This document shows positions 33,421-46,016 of a DNA stretch of 64,000 nt, in pieces. The DNA is taken from assembly GCA_900491605.1 (NCBI GenBank), contig UESW01001856.1, positions 249,025 through 313,024 on the forward strand. Direction: 5' to 3'. The stretch is from Calamus simplicifolius (lineage: Eukaryota > Streptophyta > Magnoliopsida > Arecales > Arecaceae). Positions within the stretch are counted from its first letter, which is position 1. Every line of letters begins with the position of its first letter. Under the pieces are notes generated by a model. It made no database searches. It saw nothing but the letters and a program-made list of their open reading frames with translations, and was not told the origin of the DNA. The position numbers were made by a program, and so were the translations under genes.

Positions 33421-34401
33421 TGATGAGGGATAAAATCATCATTGTATTATTGATTGCTCACATCAGCGATGAGGTTGCGCCCAATCCAAACACCCTGCTT
33501 GTCAGCTGGCCAGCTAGCGTGACATTCTAGCGACAAGGTCAAATTAGCTTTGATGAAGTCGGGCCACCCTGACAACCCGGACCATCCTTATGCTTCGGCC
33601 ATCCGAGCTGAGCTATCCTTATTCCTTGGTAACTCGAGCTATCCTTATGCTTCGGCCATCTGAGCCGAGCCATCCTTATTCCTTGGTAACCTGAGCTATC
33701 CTTATACTTCGGTCGTCCGAGCCGGGCCATCCTTATTCCTCGGTCATTCGAGCCGATCCATTTTACACTTCGGAAAATCAAGCTATTCCTCATCCAGGCC
33801 AGCCACGGCATTCAGAATACCTCTACGGAATCTGGCATGGGAAAGTCCCTATTCACTGAAATGGAATAAGATTTCAAACAGAAAATCATACCCAGGAGTG
33901 GCCTAGAGCCTACGCAATCATGGAATCCCAAGGCATCAACTAGCTCTTTTAGCCATCGATCCTCTAACTGACAAGATACAGATCCTACTGATCTCGTAAC
34001 AAATTCAATTCGAATCTATTTTAAATCATAAAAACTTTCAGCCCCCACGACGTGCCCAGGGAATCAGGTGATCCTCTATAAATACCACAACACTTCGACC
34101 TCTCAGGTACACACAGAAATTACCTTGTACACACATTTGGCTTTACGGAATCGATCACTCCATTAGAGCTCCGATCGAGAGCTTGGAGGAAGATTCTTCT
34201 GTGAAAAGTCTTCTCCTCACATCTGCCTGCTGTGAATCTCTACTGACTTGGGCGTCGAAGGGTTCCCCGCAGAGGACAACCCCAAGGAAATCCTTTGCGA
34301 GCACGGACTGTCTTGCAGGTTCCACCTTGGACATCGAGATCGGAGTTCGGACCCGAAGCCGAAAGCGCACTTGAGTCGGAGAATGGATTTCCATGGCAAC
34401 A
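33421..34401 (+). repeat. 5' LTR of Tat2
   Basis: It opens TGATGAGGGATAAAATC, closes ATGGCAACA and is followed by a primer binding site. It carries an internal CTCGGC/GCCGAG tandem array at 33574-33790 and TATAAA at 34077-34082. Length is 981 bp versus 1,013 bp for the Tat1 LTR. Confidence 0.9.
34077..34082 (+). promoter_or_regulatory. TATA box in Tat2 LTR
   Basis: TATAAA lies in the context CCTCTATAAATACCAC and is positionally matched in the Tat1 LTR. It is the likely transcription start region for the genomic RNA. Confidence 0.7.
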
Positions 34402-34404
34402 GAT

Positions 34405-34421
34405 TGGCGCTAGAAGAAGGG
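34405..34421 (+). promoter_or_regulatory. Putative primer binding site of Tat2
   Basis: TGGCGCTAGAAGAAGGG begins three bases after the LTR end. It starts with TGG as required to pair with the CCA end of a tRNA. I did not establish which tRNA. Confidence 0.7.
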
Positions 34422-34486
34422 CCCTCAAGTCCCATAAACTTGTAATCCAGGAGACAAGACTAAAAAACCAGAAGAAGCATCCTCTA

Positions 34487-36045
34487 ATGGCCAATCAAAA
34501 GAGAGCCATCTCTGAGGCTCAAGATCAGGCTGCGTCTTAAAGGCCTGATCCAATTAGTGATGTAGCACCTCCACTACCACCACCAGCCGAAACTCCTTCC
34601 CCACCGGCAACGGTGGTATCCCTGGACCAGTTCGCCACTCTGGTCCAGTAGGTTCAGGCATTGACCCAGATGATCCAGGGATTCCAGGCAATCCTTGGCC
34701 CTGCTGTTCCAGCCTCCCAGCCTTGCGAGGAGGCCGCTGCCCCCGCTCCGCTTGCAATCTCTTATTCTGATCCGCCTGGGGCGGCGGATCGTGGTCGTCG
34801 GCCCGCAAAGGTGGGGCTGGCGCTACAATGAGCTGGTGGGAGGAGCCCACTCGGATCCAGGCGGGTTCGCTCTCCCTTCCCGGTATCCTCTTAGGACTCA
34901 ACACCACTGTCATCTTCTCGTCGCCCAATCCCTCCTACCACTCGGGATAAAGGGATCAGGCAGCAGATGCAGGAGATACGTTAGGAATGGCGTTAGGAGT
35001 TAGACATCGTCAGACAAGCCCCTCTGTCCCAGCCAAAGGAGGGGCAGGGCATCCCCTTCTCCGAAAGGATCATGAGGAAAGTGATTCTCCCTCATGTTAA
35101 TCTCCCCACCATCAAGCCGTACCATGGATCCACTGATCCTGATGACCACCTAAGCAGCTTCAGGTTCATCATGATGTTTCATGGAGCATCAGATGCAATC
35201 CTCTGTCGAGCCTTCCCCTCCACTCTAAGGGGATCCGTCCGAACCTGGTTCAACGGCTTGAAGTCAGGTTCCATTGATTCTTTTGACGAATTGAGCTGCT
35301 TGCTCATTAGCCAGTTCATCAGTAGCCGTCGCCATCGACAAAGATCTGATTCCCTCTCTAAAGTTAAGCAGAGAGAGGGGGAATCGCTGAAGAGCTACCT
35401 TGGTCGTTTTAACACGGCCCTCCTAGACGTCGACTATCTCAACCCCGAGGTGGCCAAGTCTGCCCTGACCGGATGAGTATCGAAGGAGGGAGACTTCTAC
35501 CTTACTCTAGAGGTTAATTACCCAAGAGCCTTTCGGACATGATGTCCCTGGCGGATAAGTACGCCAGAATTGAGGAATCGAGGAGGTCAGCTCGAGCTGA
35601 ATAGTTAAGGAAGAAGGAGGCGAAGGGCCCAGACAAACAGCGAGCCTACCACCACATTAGCCCGCCTCATCGCCAGAGAGCTCCTCTATCTCCATCGCAA
35701 GACCGAACCCAGAGCCCAGCTCGAAGGTTCGATCATTACACTCCCCTCGCCATGCCAAGGGTGCAGATTCTGATGGAGATCAAGTGCCAGATTCCTCGAC
35801 CTCCTCCTCTTCGAGGCAACGGAGCTCGGAGAGATCCTGCCAAGTACTGCTACTTTCATCGGGATTATGGGTGTGACACCGAGGACTGTTGGTAGCTCAA
35901 GAATGAGATCGAGCGATTGATCCAACGAGGTAGACTGGATTATTTCAGAGGGCCTCCTGATCCGAACAATGAGGTGAATCACCAGGCTGAACCTCGCCAA
36001 CTCCCACCGCCGAACCCTCCAGTTATCGGCCATGTTAATGTGATA
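34487..36045 (+). pseudogene. Tat2 gag
   Basis: A short frame starts MANQKRAISEAQ at 34487 and stops after 17 codons. Proline-rich N-terminal sequence continues in broken frames. The central retrotransposon gag domain (PF03732-like) is clear at about 35060-35475: LPTIKPYHGSTDPDDHL, then WFNGLKSGSI and SLKSYLGRFN. It stops at 35474. A short CxFHRDYG segment with C-x-D-x-x-DCW near 35850-35890 is the usual end of Tat gag. Several stops and frameshifts make it non-functional. Confidence 0.85.
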
Positions 36046-39000
36046 GCTGCGGCTGATTCCCCATCCTCCTGGCCAAGCGATGATGAAGGCCCATCAAAGA
36101 AAGCTCAAGTTGATGAACTCACCTTTTCTAATGAAGACCTTCGGGAGGTACAGTACCCCCATGATGATGCTCTGGTTGTATCTCTAAATCTAAACAATTA
36201 TGATGTAAGCTGGATTCTAATTGATAGCGGAAGCTCCATTAATGTTTTATACTTTGATGCCTTTGTGAGGTTAATATTCTGGGTAGAAAGTCTTCGACCC
36301 ATGGAGTTCACACTGGTGGGCTTCATAAGTGACTCCATAATCCCCGAAGGGGTCATCACTCTGACGGTTCGAGCCGGCACCTGGCCTCGTGTGGCCACTG
36401 AGCTTATGGACTTTCTTGTAATCAAGCTTCGGTCTCATTACAATGCCATTCTTGGCAGGCTGGGATAGATGTCCCTCAAGGCCATCGTTTCTATTCCCCA
36501 CCTCGCCATGAAGTTTCCTACCGAATGGGGAATGGGGATTGTTCGGGGAAGTCAGATTATAGCTCGGCATTGCTTTGTCGCCGACCTTCAATCCAGAAGA
36601 CCCGAGGTGGATGGACTGGATGCCTGAGAGGATTTTGCTGAACAATGAGGAGAGCCAACCAAAGATTTGGAGGAGGTACCACTCAGCGAAGCTTGGCCAG
36701 ACAAAACTGTAAAGATTGAACCACAACTGGAAGAAAAGCCTCGACAGAAGTTAATAGAATTCCTTTGGAGGAATGCCGATGTCTTCGCCTGGTCCGCATC
36801 AAACATGCTTGGAGTCAACCTAGATGTCCTAGTTCACCGCCTCAGCATGGACGAGACAGTTCGGCCAATCAAGCAAAAGAAAAGAAGCTTCACCCCCGAA
36901 CGCCAGAGAGCCATTGAAGAGGAGGTGGATAAGCTTATCAAAGCCAACTTCATCTGAGAAGTCAATTATCCCGATTAGCTGGCAAATGTGGTTATGGTGA
37001 AAAAGTCAAATGGTAAACGAAGGATCTGCATCGACTTCACCGACCTCAACAAAGCCTGTCCGAAAGACAGCTTTCCTCTTCCCTGAATCGACCAACTTGT
37101 GGACTCAACTTTAGGCCACCAGATGCTGACCTTTATGGATGCCTATTCAGGCTACAATCAGATTCGGATGGCACCCGAAGATGAGAAAAAGACTACCTTC
37201 ATCACCTACCGAGGTATCTATTGCTACCGAGTTATGCCTTTTGTTTTGAAAAATGCAGGTGCCACCTACCAAAGGCTGGTTAATAAAAATTTCAAAGAGC
37301 AAATCGGTCGGAACATGGAGGTCTATGTTAACGATATACTGGTGAAGAGCAAGGAAGCATCCCACCATATCGAGGACCTTGCGGAAAGCTTCAAGACGCT
37401 TCGGAAGTATCAAATGAAGCTCAACCCTACCAAATGTGCTTTCGGGGTCAACTCTGGGAAATTCCTTGGCTTCATGGTCTCTCAATGGGGCACCAAAGCG
37501 AATCTCCAAAGATACAGGCCTTGCGGCAGATGGCCCCTCCTGGGTCAATCAAGGACGTGCAACGCCTCACCAGAAGGATAGTGGCCCTTAGTCGCTTTAT
37601 TGCTCGATCAGCCGAAAAGTGCCTTCCCTTCTTCAAAGCTCTTCGATCAGCCAAAAACTTTCAATGGACCTCATATTGCCAGAAATCCTTTGAAGGCCTC
37701 AAGAAATACCTCATCTCACCTCCTCTCCTCAGTAGCCCAAAGCCAGGCGAAACACTGAGCCTGTACCTCGCGGTCTCTGAGAATGCTGTTGGCTCGATGC
37801 TAATCAGAGAAGAGGGCAGAATTCAAAAGCCTATTTATTATGTCAGCAAATTGCTCAAAGATGCTAAGACGACGTACACTCAAGTGGAGAAGATGGTTCT
37901 GGCCCTAGTAACATCGGTCCGAAAGCTACGTCTATACTTCCAAGCGCACACCATCACCGTCCTAACTGACCAACCCATCAAGGCAATCATCCATCGTCCG
38001 AAAGCATTAGGAAGAATGGCCAAGTGGGCTGTCGAACTAAGCGAGCATGACATTCAGTACCAGCCTCGTTCGGCCATCAAGGCCCAGGTCCTGGCGGAAT
38101 TCCTCCTCGAATGCACTGTGCCCAAAGATGGTTCTGCTTCGGACACCCCTAGGCAACCAAAGCCCTATACTCCATGGTTAATTCACACCGACGGATCCTT
38201 CAGCGCAAGCGGTTATGATGCCGGTCTGGTCCTCACCAACTTGAAGGGTGCTACTTTTGAATATGGCATCCGCTTCTCCTTCCCAGCCTCAAATAATGAA
38301 GCAGAATATGAGGCCCTGCTCACCGAGCTCCGCACGCCCGCGAGCTCAATGTTGAAAAACTGAATGCCTACACTGACTCTCAATTAGTGGTGGGCCAGGT
38401 ACGAGGCGAATTTGAAGCTCAAGAACTGAACATGATTCGGTATCTTCAGAAGGTGCATGATCTATCTTCTTGTTTCAATGAATTTAAGATCATCCAGGTC
38501 CCAAGGGCAGAAAATGCACGCACCGACCTTCTGTCTCGTCTGACGACAATGGACTCAATGGACCTTGAACGAAGTTTCCACTTGGAAATCCTGGAGAAGT
38601 CCAACATCACCGATGCTGATCAGATGATGCAAATTGATACTGAACCATCCTGGATAGACCTCTTGCACAAGTATCTCAAAGAAGGGCTGCTACCCACTGA
38701 TGGAAGAGAAGCGAGGAGGCTAAAGATGCAGTCATCTCACTATGTCCTGATCGATGATTGGATGTATAAGCGATCCTTCTTCATGCCATTTCTTAAATGC
38801 CTCCATCCATCAGAAGCCAATTATGCTCTTCGGAAGGTTCATGAAGGCATTTGTGGCAACCACCTCGGTAGCCGCGCCCTATGCCACAAAGTGCTACACC
38901 AAGGATATTATTGGCCGACGATGTAGAAGAATGCAGATGACCTTGTCCGAGCCTGTGATGCATGCCAACAACACTTAAATATCCAGAGACTCCCATCTGC

Positions 39001-39881
39001 CCACCTGACTTCCATATCATCCCCCTGGCCTTTCGCTAAGTGAGGAATAGATATTCTTGGCCCTTTCCCCTCGCAACGGGACAAAGGAAGTTTTTATTCG
39101 TTGCAATTAATTATTTTACTAAGTGGGTTGAAGCTGAAGCAGTCGCCCAGATAATAGAGGCTCGAGCTAAGGATTTCGTATGGAGGTCCATCATCAGTTG
39201 TTTCGGCCTTCCTCACACTATCATCACCGATAACAGGAAGCATTTTGACAATCCCAAGTTCTGAGAGTTCTGTGAGGATCATGGTATTCTCCATTGCCTA
39301 ACTTCGGTCGGACATCCTCAAGCTAATGGAGAAGCCAAGGTAACTAACCGAACTCTTTTGCAGGGAATTAAAGCTCGGCTCAACCAAGCACGAGGCAGAT
39401 GGGCAGAGAGCTCCATCATGTGCTGTGGGCATACCGAACCACTGAGAGGACTCCCACGGGCCAGACTCCCTTCAAGATAGCTTTCGGCACAGAAGCAGTT
39501 ATTCCCGTGGAGGTCGGGCTCCCCTCTCCTCGCACCGAAGGCTACTCGAAAGAATCTAATGATGAACAACTCCGAACTGATCTTGACATGATAGAAGAAG
39601 TCAGGAAGAAAGTCTCGATCCGCATGGCGGCCTACCAACAAAGAATCGCCCGCTATCATTCTACCAGAGTTAAAGGAAAGCTCTTCCTTCCAGGCGATCT
39701 GGTACTTCGAAAGACATCTGTCTCAAAACCTCTGGAGCAAGGAAAGCTTTCCCCTAATTGGAAGGCTCCTTATCAAATTACAGAAGTAATCAGACCCTGC
39801 ACCTATAAGCTCCAAGATCTAAAAGGAAAATCCATTCCTCAGATATGAAACTCGGATAATCTCCGTGTGTATCATCAATAA
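36046..39881 (+). pseudogene. Tat2 pol (protease, reverse transcriptase, RNase H, archaeal-type RNase H, integrase)
   Basis: The protease has an ILIDSGSSINVLY active site near 36220. Reverse transcriptase runs from about 36850 to 37480 with FMDAYSGYNQIRM, but the catalytic YVDD reads YVND (AAC at 37330-37332). RNase H follows (37740-38100), then the second RNase H starting HTDGSFSASGYDAGLV near 38183. The integrase zinc region is near 38840-38975. The integrase core has GIDILGPFP near 39045, ITDN near 39220 and NGEAK near 39330, where the catalytic Glu is Lys (39337-39339). Stops lie at 36468, 36957, 36976, 38363, 38926, 39041 and 39264, with frameshifts near 37475, 39070 and 39400. The frame ends YHQ-stop at 39881. 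Two catalytic residues are lost. Confidence 0.9.
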
Positions 39882-39889
39882 GAGTTTAT

Positions 39890-40640
39890 AAATCCTTGAC
39901 CAGGCTGAGCGATCTCTTAACCTTGGCAGCGCCAAGTAAAATATAATCTTTTATAAATCCTTGGCCGGGCCGAGCAATCTTCGAACCTTGGTAGTGCCAA
40001 GTAAAATATAATCTTTTGTAAATCCTCGGCCGGGCAGAGTGATCTCCAAACCTTGGCAGCGCCAAGTAAAATATAATCTTTTATAAATCCTCGGCCGGGC
40101 CGAGCGATCTCTGAACCTTGGCAGCGCCAAGTAAAATATAATCTTTTGTAAATCCTCGGTCGGGCCAAGCGATCTCTGAACCTTGGTAGTGCCAAGTAAA
40201 ATATAATCTTTTATGAAGCCTCGGTCAGAGCCGAAGTGCATCTGTTATTCTGAGAAGCCTCGGCCATAGCCGAAATGCATTTGTTGTTCTAAAAAGCCTC
40301 GACCAGAGCAGAAGTGCATCTGTTATTCTGAGAAGCCTCAGCCAGAGCCGAAGTGCATCTGTTATTATGAAAAGCCTCGGCCAGAGCCAAAGTGCATCTC
40401 TTATTATCAAAAGCCTCAGCCAGAGCTGAAGTGCATCTCTTATTATAAAAAGCCTTGGCCATAGCCGAAGTGCATCTCTTATTATGAAAAGCCTCGGCCA
40501 GAGCCAAAGTGCATCTCTTATTATGAAAAGCTTCAGACAAAGCCGAAGCACATCTCTTGCTACCAGAACCCTCGGCCAAAGCCGAATCAAATTTCTTGTT
40601 AATCTTTGAAGCCTTGGACAAAGCCAAGTGGCCCCGGCAG
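39890..40640 (+). repeat. Tat2 3' UTR tandem array
   Basis: About five units of roughly 62 bp (CTCGGCCGGGCCGAG, then CTTGGCAGCGCCAAG, then AAATATAATCTTTTATAAAT) run to 40210. About ten units of roughly 39 bp follow, of the form GCCTCGGCCAGAGCCGAAGT plus a TTATTATGAAAA stretch. The first unit type corresponds to Tat1; the second is specific to Tat2, so the array has been remodelled between elements. Confidence 0.88.
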
Positions 40641-41201
40641 TTCTGCAGTAACGGCAAGGCTAGTTAATTTCCCATACATTTTAACGCAATTGATACATCT
40701 TATCATACTTTAGCGCAAATAAGCAATCCCTCTCTCTGCCCATCAGTGGAATTGTGCAAATCTTTCTTCCTTAGGAAAAGACCTACTTAGCCCCTTTTTA
40801 TCGGGCCACGCCTATCTTGTGAACCAGTAAGGTCGCTCAGACCTCCCTCTGACTTGAACAGAGACTAGTACCTCCTCTGAAAGGGGTCAAACACTATAAA
40901 AATGCCTAATAAAGGTAGTGCTACCCAAACACAATCGAAGGTTTACGAGCCGAGCATGACTCGATACGCCTAAAAAGAGCAAGACTGCATGGTCACGCCA
41001 AAAGGGAAAAAGCAAACATCTGCAAACATTTGAAAAAAGAAGAAAGAACGAAAGACTTTCTTTATTCCGTTAATCGATGAGAAATACAACCTCTCAAGAG
41101 GCGTTACAAGTGCATCAAAGCACAGGAAATACAAGTAAATAAAAGACTCGATCGAGCAGCTTCGGTCAATAAACGATGTCTTTACATCCAACCCCATAAA
41201 T
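40641..41201 (+). other. Tat2 3' UTR remainder
   Basis: No coding region. It matches Tat1 at 6816-7310, including the CTTTCTTTATT...ACAACCTC...GAGGCGTTACAAGTGCA segment whose minus strand holds AATAAA. It ends at CATCCAACCCCATAA, where hAT sequence takes over with a few bases of microhomology. Confidence 0.7.
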
Positions 41202-41413
41202 TTGGTGTTTATTTACTTTGGAAAAAGCATATTTTTTTTTCTTCACATCAACCCGGATTCAAACCCAAAACTCAACCCGAACCTAATTTTTAAAAATAGG
41301 GTTAGGGTTGAGGTTTTATAAATAAGGTTAGGGTTAGGGTTGACATTTTATAAATAGGGTTAGGGTTAGGGTTAAGAAAAATCCAATTTTTATAAGCCCG
41401 AGTTGCACCTCTG
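41202..41413. mobile_element. Truncated hAT element (right end only)
   Basis: It matches 21025-21242 and ends GTTGCACCTCTG followed by TCTACCAC, the counterpart of the 8-bp target duplication TCTACCGC. The left end is lost at the Tat2 joint. Confidence 0.8.
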
Positions 41414-41841
41414 TCTACCACAGCTGGTGCTTGAAAAGTCGACATAGCTGATATTCTAATTTTAAAAATTAAACCTATATAATGCAATTAATAATCACAT
41501 TGCTTACATTAAATTTATATTAAACTACAATGCAATCATAACAAACATAAAATCACATTGCATACATTCTTAAAATTAAAATTAAAATTTTAAATATAAA
41601 TTTCATTACAATCAATTAAGAGAGTTGCAATTTAAAGTTTAACAAAATTTAAAAATACATAAAATGGAAGATCTAAAATAAAAGTAGGCGAGGTCAATGA
41701 TCTGTAGGAGAAAGATCGTCACCCTGTCTGCTTCAATCTAATGCTCCAAGAGCCTATAAGAATAATTAAAAAAGTTTAATTTGCTTAACTATCAATTACA
41801 ATATATTAGATAAATAATTGATATAATATGAGAATATATAT

Positions 41842-42170
41842 TTAATAATATATATTTACCTGGTGTGGAACAAACATGTGTACGATAGATGTAAGCCGCT
41901 CAATGTACTCTCTCATAGAATCAATCGCTGCTCTATCGGCAGCACTCCTCCATTGCATCTCCTCCATCGCTGCATCTTGTACGACACTACTCCGTAGCAT
42001 CTCCTTAATCTCATGCTCAAGTCTGAGAACACCATATGCAGCATCTGCAGCATCACATGTATGCCTAGTCATCTCAGATAACTGAGTGGAGGTGACCCCA
42101 ACTCCATAACCCCTCACTCGACCATAGCGCTCCGGCCCCATCAGCTCCGTAAACACCTCGGCCTCAATGC
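41842..42170 (-). pseudogene. CACTA TNPA/Ptta-like C-terminal fragment, copy B2
   Basis: The minus strand reads FTELMGPERYGRVRGYGVG and then a short coiled coil, as at 22622-22950. It is head to head with the tnp2 fragment on the plus strand. Confidence 0.75.
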
Positions 42171-42189
42171 GACTACTCTGCGTAGATGC

Positions 42190-43628
42190 TATAGATTATT
42201 GTTGGTATCATCATGGGGAAACTTATATGCCTCAAGCAATGAAACAAATTTCTTGTCAAGCTGATTCTTTTGTACATTTCGAAGAAAGCGAGACTATCAA
42301 TGCAATGCAGTCTATGGTGTATAATGTTGGTGGTCCTTCTTTTAATCCAATTGAAATGGAAGAGACCCCAAATCCTACAACACAACATCTTTTTGATATG
42401 CTCAAAGCAGCACAACAAGAAGTGTGGAAGGAAAACCCTTATGGCCATTCTCAGTTATCTGCAGTGGCTAGAATGTTGAATATTAAGGCTGAACACCATA
42501 TCTTTGAAAGGTGTTATGATGAAATTTGTAAGTTAATGTCGGAATTACTTTCAGCCGATAATTTAATGATCGACATCTTCTACAGCACAAAGAAGTTGTT
42601 CGAGGTTTGGGTTTTCCATTGCAGAAAATTGATTGTTGTGAGCAAAACTGTATGATATATTAGGGCAAAGATAGTTACTTGACTTATTGCAAAATTTGTT
42701 CCTATCCTTGTTTTAAGGGACAAAGCCATAGATCTTCCAAACATAAAAGACATGTTCCATATAAGAAGATGTACTACTTCTCTATAGCTCCTCATCTATA
42801 GAGGTTGTATGCGTTTGATGCAACTGAAAAATATATGAGTTGGCAAGCTGAGCAATCAAGCGAGGAAGGTGTTGTCATGCACCATTGTTCAAACTCTCCT
42901 GCTTAGAAGCATTTTAATTAGACACATCCATCTTTTGCATATGAAAGTCAAAATGTGAGGTTAGGTTTATGCACTGATGAGTTCCAACCGTATGGACAAA
43001 CATGTCAATAGTATTCATCTTGGCCTACAATTTGCCACCTTGGATATGCATGAAGGAAGAGTATATGTTTTTGACTATCATCATTCCTGGACCGAACAAT
43101 CCTAAGTCCAAGTTGGATGTTCTTTTGCAACCATTGACTGCTGAGCTGAAAGAATTATGGGATGTTGGTATAGAAACATATGACGTTTGCACGAAGAGAA
43201 ATTTTCAGTTACGAGCTGCTTTGATGTGGATAATAAGTAATTTTTCTGCTTATTCGATGTTGTCTGGTTGGGGCATTGCAGAAAAGCTTGCTTGTCCTTA
43301 TTGCATGGAAGATTCTGATACTTTTACTCTTACTAAAGGAGGAAAAACATCATGGTTTGACAATCATTGCAAGTTCTTGCCAGGTGATCATCCATGGAGA
43401 AGGAATAAAAAATGGTTTAGGAAGGGACAATCAGTTCGAAAAAGTGCACCACCTATAAGGTCAGGTATGGAATTGCTAAATGAAATTGATTACTTTGTGT
43501 TTATGACAAAACCTTGTGGAGAAAAGATAAACAATACAATTCAAAGAGTATGTGGATGTGGTTGGAAGGAACGAAGTATCTTTTGGGATGTCCATACGAA
43601 GGCTAGGGATGCTGTAATGTCCAACTAA
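42190..43628 (+). pseudogene. CACTA tnp2 transposase fragment, copy B2
   Basis: The same protein segment as at 22955-24400. The first part is open from about 42170 to 42655, past the site where B1 has a stop. A 16-bp deletion near 43028 removes the residues before YNLPPW and shifts frame. From there the frame stays open for 208 codons to 43628 with IPGPNNPKSKLDV, KLACPYCMED, FDNHCKFLPGDH and GCGWKERSIFWDV. The C-terminal half of the protein is absent as in B1. Confidence 0.88.
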
Positions 43629-43904
43629 CCAAATTATTCTGTGTAATGTCCAGACGAAGGCTAGGGATGCTGCAAAGGGTGGGAAGAAATGAACCAAGGC
43701 AACACGTATTTCTATCTATAGTTTTCTTCATTTTTTGGCTGGGGCTAGCTTAATGAACATCACATTCAGCTTTGTTTGATTGAGTTTCATTTCTGTAGGA
43801 TGACTGTACTTCTGGATTTGAGTTTAGTAACGAGACTTTCAAATATTCAGTGCTCCTATGGACGATATTATTATCCTGTTGCTCATGCAATTTTGTTTTG
43901 TTAG

Positions 43905-44024
43905 ATCCTTAGCTACTTTTCGCATGCCATGCTCATCATGGGTATCTTGCAACCTGGTATGGGAGGAACATGGGGTTTTCTGTCTGCCAGTTGCCATGCC
44001 GCAATTAATCTACCCGATGTGGTG
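43905..44024 (+). other. Captured exon-like segment of unknown gene, copy B2
   Basis: The 120-bp open stretch with GILQPGMGGTWGF is bounded by GTTAG and GTAAGT. It differs from B1 by a synonymous change at GGTATCTTG. Unassigned. Confidence 0.4.
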
Positions 44025-45529
44025 GTAAGTTTTAATCAAGGATATCAAACTAAACTGCTAAGGTCTTTAAGCAAAACGTGTGCACATTATTTCGATTTAT
44101 ATCTTTGTTTGGGAGACCTTGCTTTGAGAAATTGGCTTATTTTTAATATTGAGATATGCTGATAAGTCAAAATGTTGTTTGCTGTTGATAAGTTTTGGGA
44201 GGTGTGAATGCTATCTATGGTTTACTTTCGAAGCACGTTACCTGCCTGACTTCAGAGATCGTGGAAGGTAATGACTGTGCTTTTTTAAGGTAATATACAT
44301 TATGCATATATAATGGAATGCCTTTCACATTGCTGCAGTGCTTTTTTATGGTGACTCTTGGGTTGTACATCAGACAAATGTTATATTGTCTAGCAAGAGA
44401 TCTAGAAGCTTATTTGTTATTTATATTGTTTGCTAGGCTTATCCTTTCAATTATACAAGGCCAATGCCAGTCTTGAAGGAAATGAGTTCTCTAAGTATTT
44501 ATTTGATCTACTAGTTTCTAAAGATGCATGCATTTGTAATTTTATTGGCCTGTCATAAACGGTTGATAATATTCATCATATTGGAGGATTCTGTAAACAA
44601 TATTATATCCTATTCATGTCATATATAGCTATTTTGGAAGTTTCTTTCTACCTTCAGTATCTATGTTATTCTCTCCTTATTAATAGCTTGTTATTTTCTG
44701 ATCATTGAAAATGCAACTGGAACATGAGTATTAGCGTAGTTGTGATGATAATGGTCTGTTTCCTGCTAGAATGTTGCAGTTTAATTAATTAACAGAAACA
44801 TAAAGCTTTTAGGTCTGATCAGTTGAATGCTTTTGTTTTTGTTGTCATGACATATATATGATCTTTACAAGACAATTATGTCAGCATCAGTGATTTTATT
44901 GCTGAAGTTATCATCAACCATTTTGACTTAGTTTAGATACTTGAAATTTCTAATTCCGATCAATACTCTATTTTCCCAAGATTTTTTTAAGAAGGTCAAA
45001 GATCTATAGCAGTATGCTGAATGGCATTATATTTTTAAGAATGATTGTCAGCCGCTTAATGTTGTCTCCCATCATACTTTGGGCACATCTAAGGTTTATT
45101 CTCATCTACTGAGCACGTGATTTGTGATTAGCACTTCTTTTCTGATAATTATTCTTTGTTTTTTTTTTTTTTTTAGCTGTGTAAGCCAGTACTCTGCTTG
45201 GACTTCAGTTCATGTCTATAAAATCAGTTTTGTTTTAGATAGCATTTTCTGTTTGCTAAGGCGGTTACTATAGCAAGCTGAAAGCAGTCCAATTTTATTC
45301 ATTAAAGTAATGCAAAAAATATAATGTAAACTTAGCCAATTATTCAGGACATCTCTAGGGGAAATAATTGAATGCCTATACACTAATCCCATCTTTATCA
45401 TTGTGCAAAATGCATTAGTTTTGTGGTCTTTTCTTTTAAATGATTCTGCCATGCTTGTCACAATCATGGCTGGAGTGTTATTTTAATCGATATCTTTAAT
45501 TCAATCTATGGCTTTTGTTTATGTATCAG

Positions 45530-46016
45530 GAAGACAGCAAGCTACAAACATCATTTTCCTGCTAAAGTTGATATTGCTGAGATTTTCAAGGGATCACAAG
45601 AAGAAATTTCTGATAAAAGAACTTCTAGCCCTTCCAACACTTCGACCATTGCTGAGTCAAGTAATATTTTGCATCCTAGAACAGTTGATGAACCTGACGT
45701 CTCACAATTTAGGAAAACAAATAGTGAATGCCTTGATGCTACAGAAAGACAAGGTATGTTAGATATGTTGCTACTATTCATTTAGGAAAACAAATAGTGA
45801 ATGCCTTGATGCTACAGAAAGACAAGGTATGTTAGATATGTTGCTACTATTCATTTGTTACCTCCAATGCTGGTTTTCCTAAGTGAATTTCTTTTACCAG
45901 GTTCTGTGACTGATAAGGAGAAAAAGGTCAATGATATTTTATATAAATTATTGACTTCATTTGAAGATTTGGATGAAGGTGAAGGGGCAACTCTGTTGCG
46001 GGAAAGCTTGCATTAA
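45530..46016 (+). pseudogene. Captured CENP-C gene fragment, copy B2
   Basis: Exons 45530-45753 and 45901-46016 correspond to those in B1. Exon 2 is open here (KVNDILYKLLTSFEDLDEG), so the TAA in B1 is a later change. The segment just after the acceptor reads KTASYKHHFPAKV. A 73-bp tandem duplication (45711-45783 and 45784-45856) repeats the end of exon 1 together with its donor site. Only a middle part of CENP-C is present, so it is a gene fragment carried by the CACTA. Confidence 0.6.

Larger units (their letters stand above)
33421..41201 (+). mobile_element. Tat2: Tat-lineage Ty3/gypsy retrotransposon lacking its 3' end
   Basis: The order is 5' LTR, primer binding site, gag, protease, reverse transcriptase, RNase H, archaeal-type RNase H, integrase and 3' UTR array. 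The element stops near 41201 at a joint with hAT sequence, so the antisense gene and 3' LTR seen in Tat1 are missing. Relative to Tat1 it is diverged in LTR and UTR, so they are different insertions and not halves of one element. Confidence 0.9.

Noticed and set aside
34554..34928. Minus-strand 124-codon frame in Tat2 gag
   Set aside because: Shadow of the GC-rich, proline-rich gag N-terminus.
39917..40657. Minus-strand open frames of 92-122 codons in the Tat2 array
   Set aside because: Periodic translations of the tandem repeat, no start context and no known domain.
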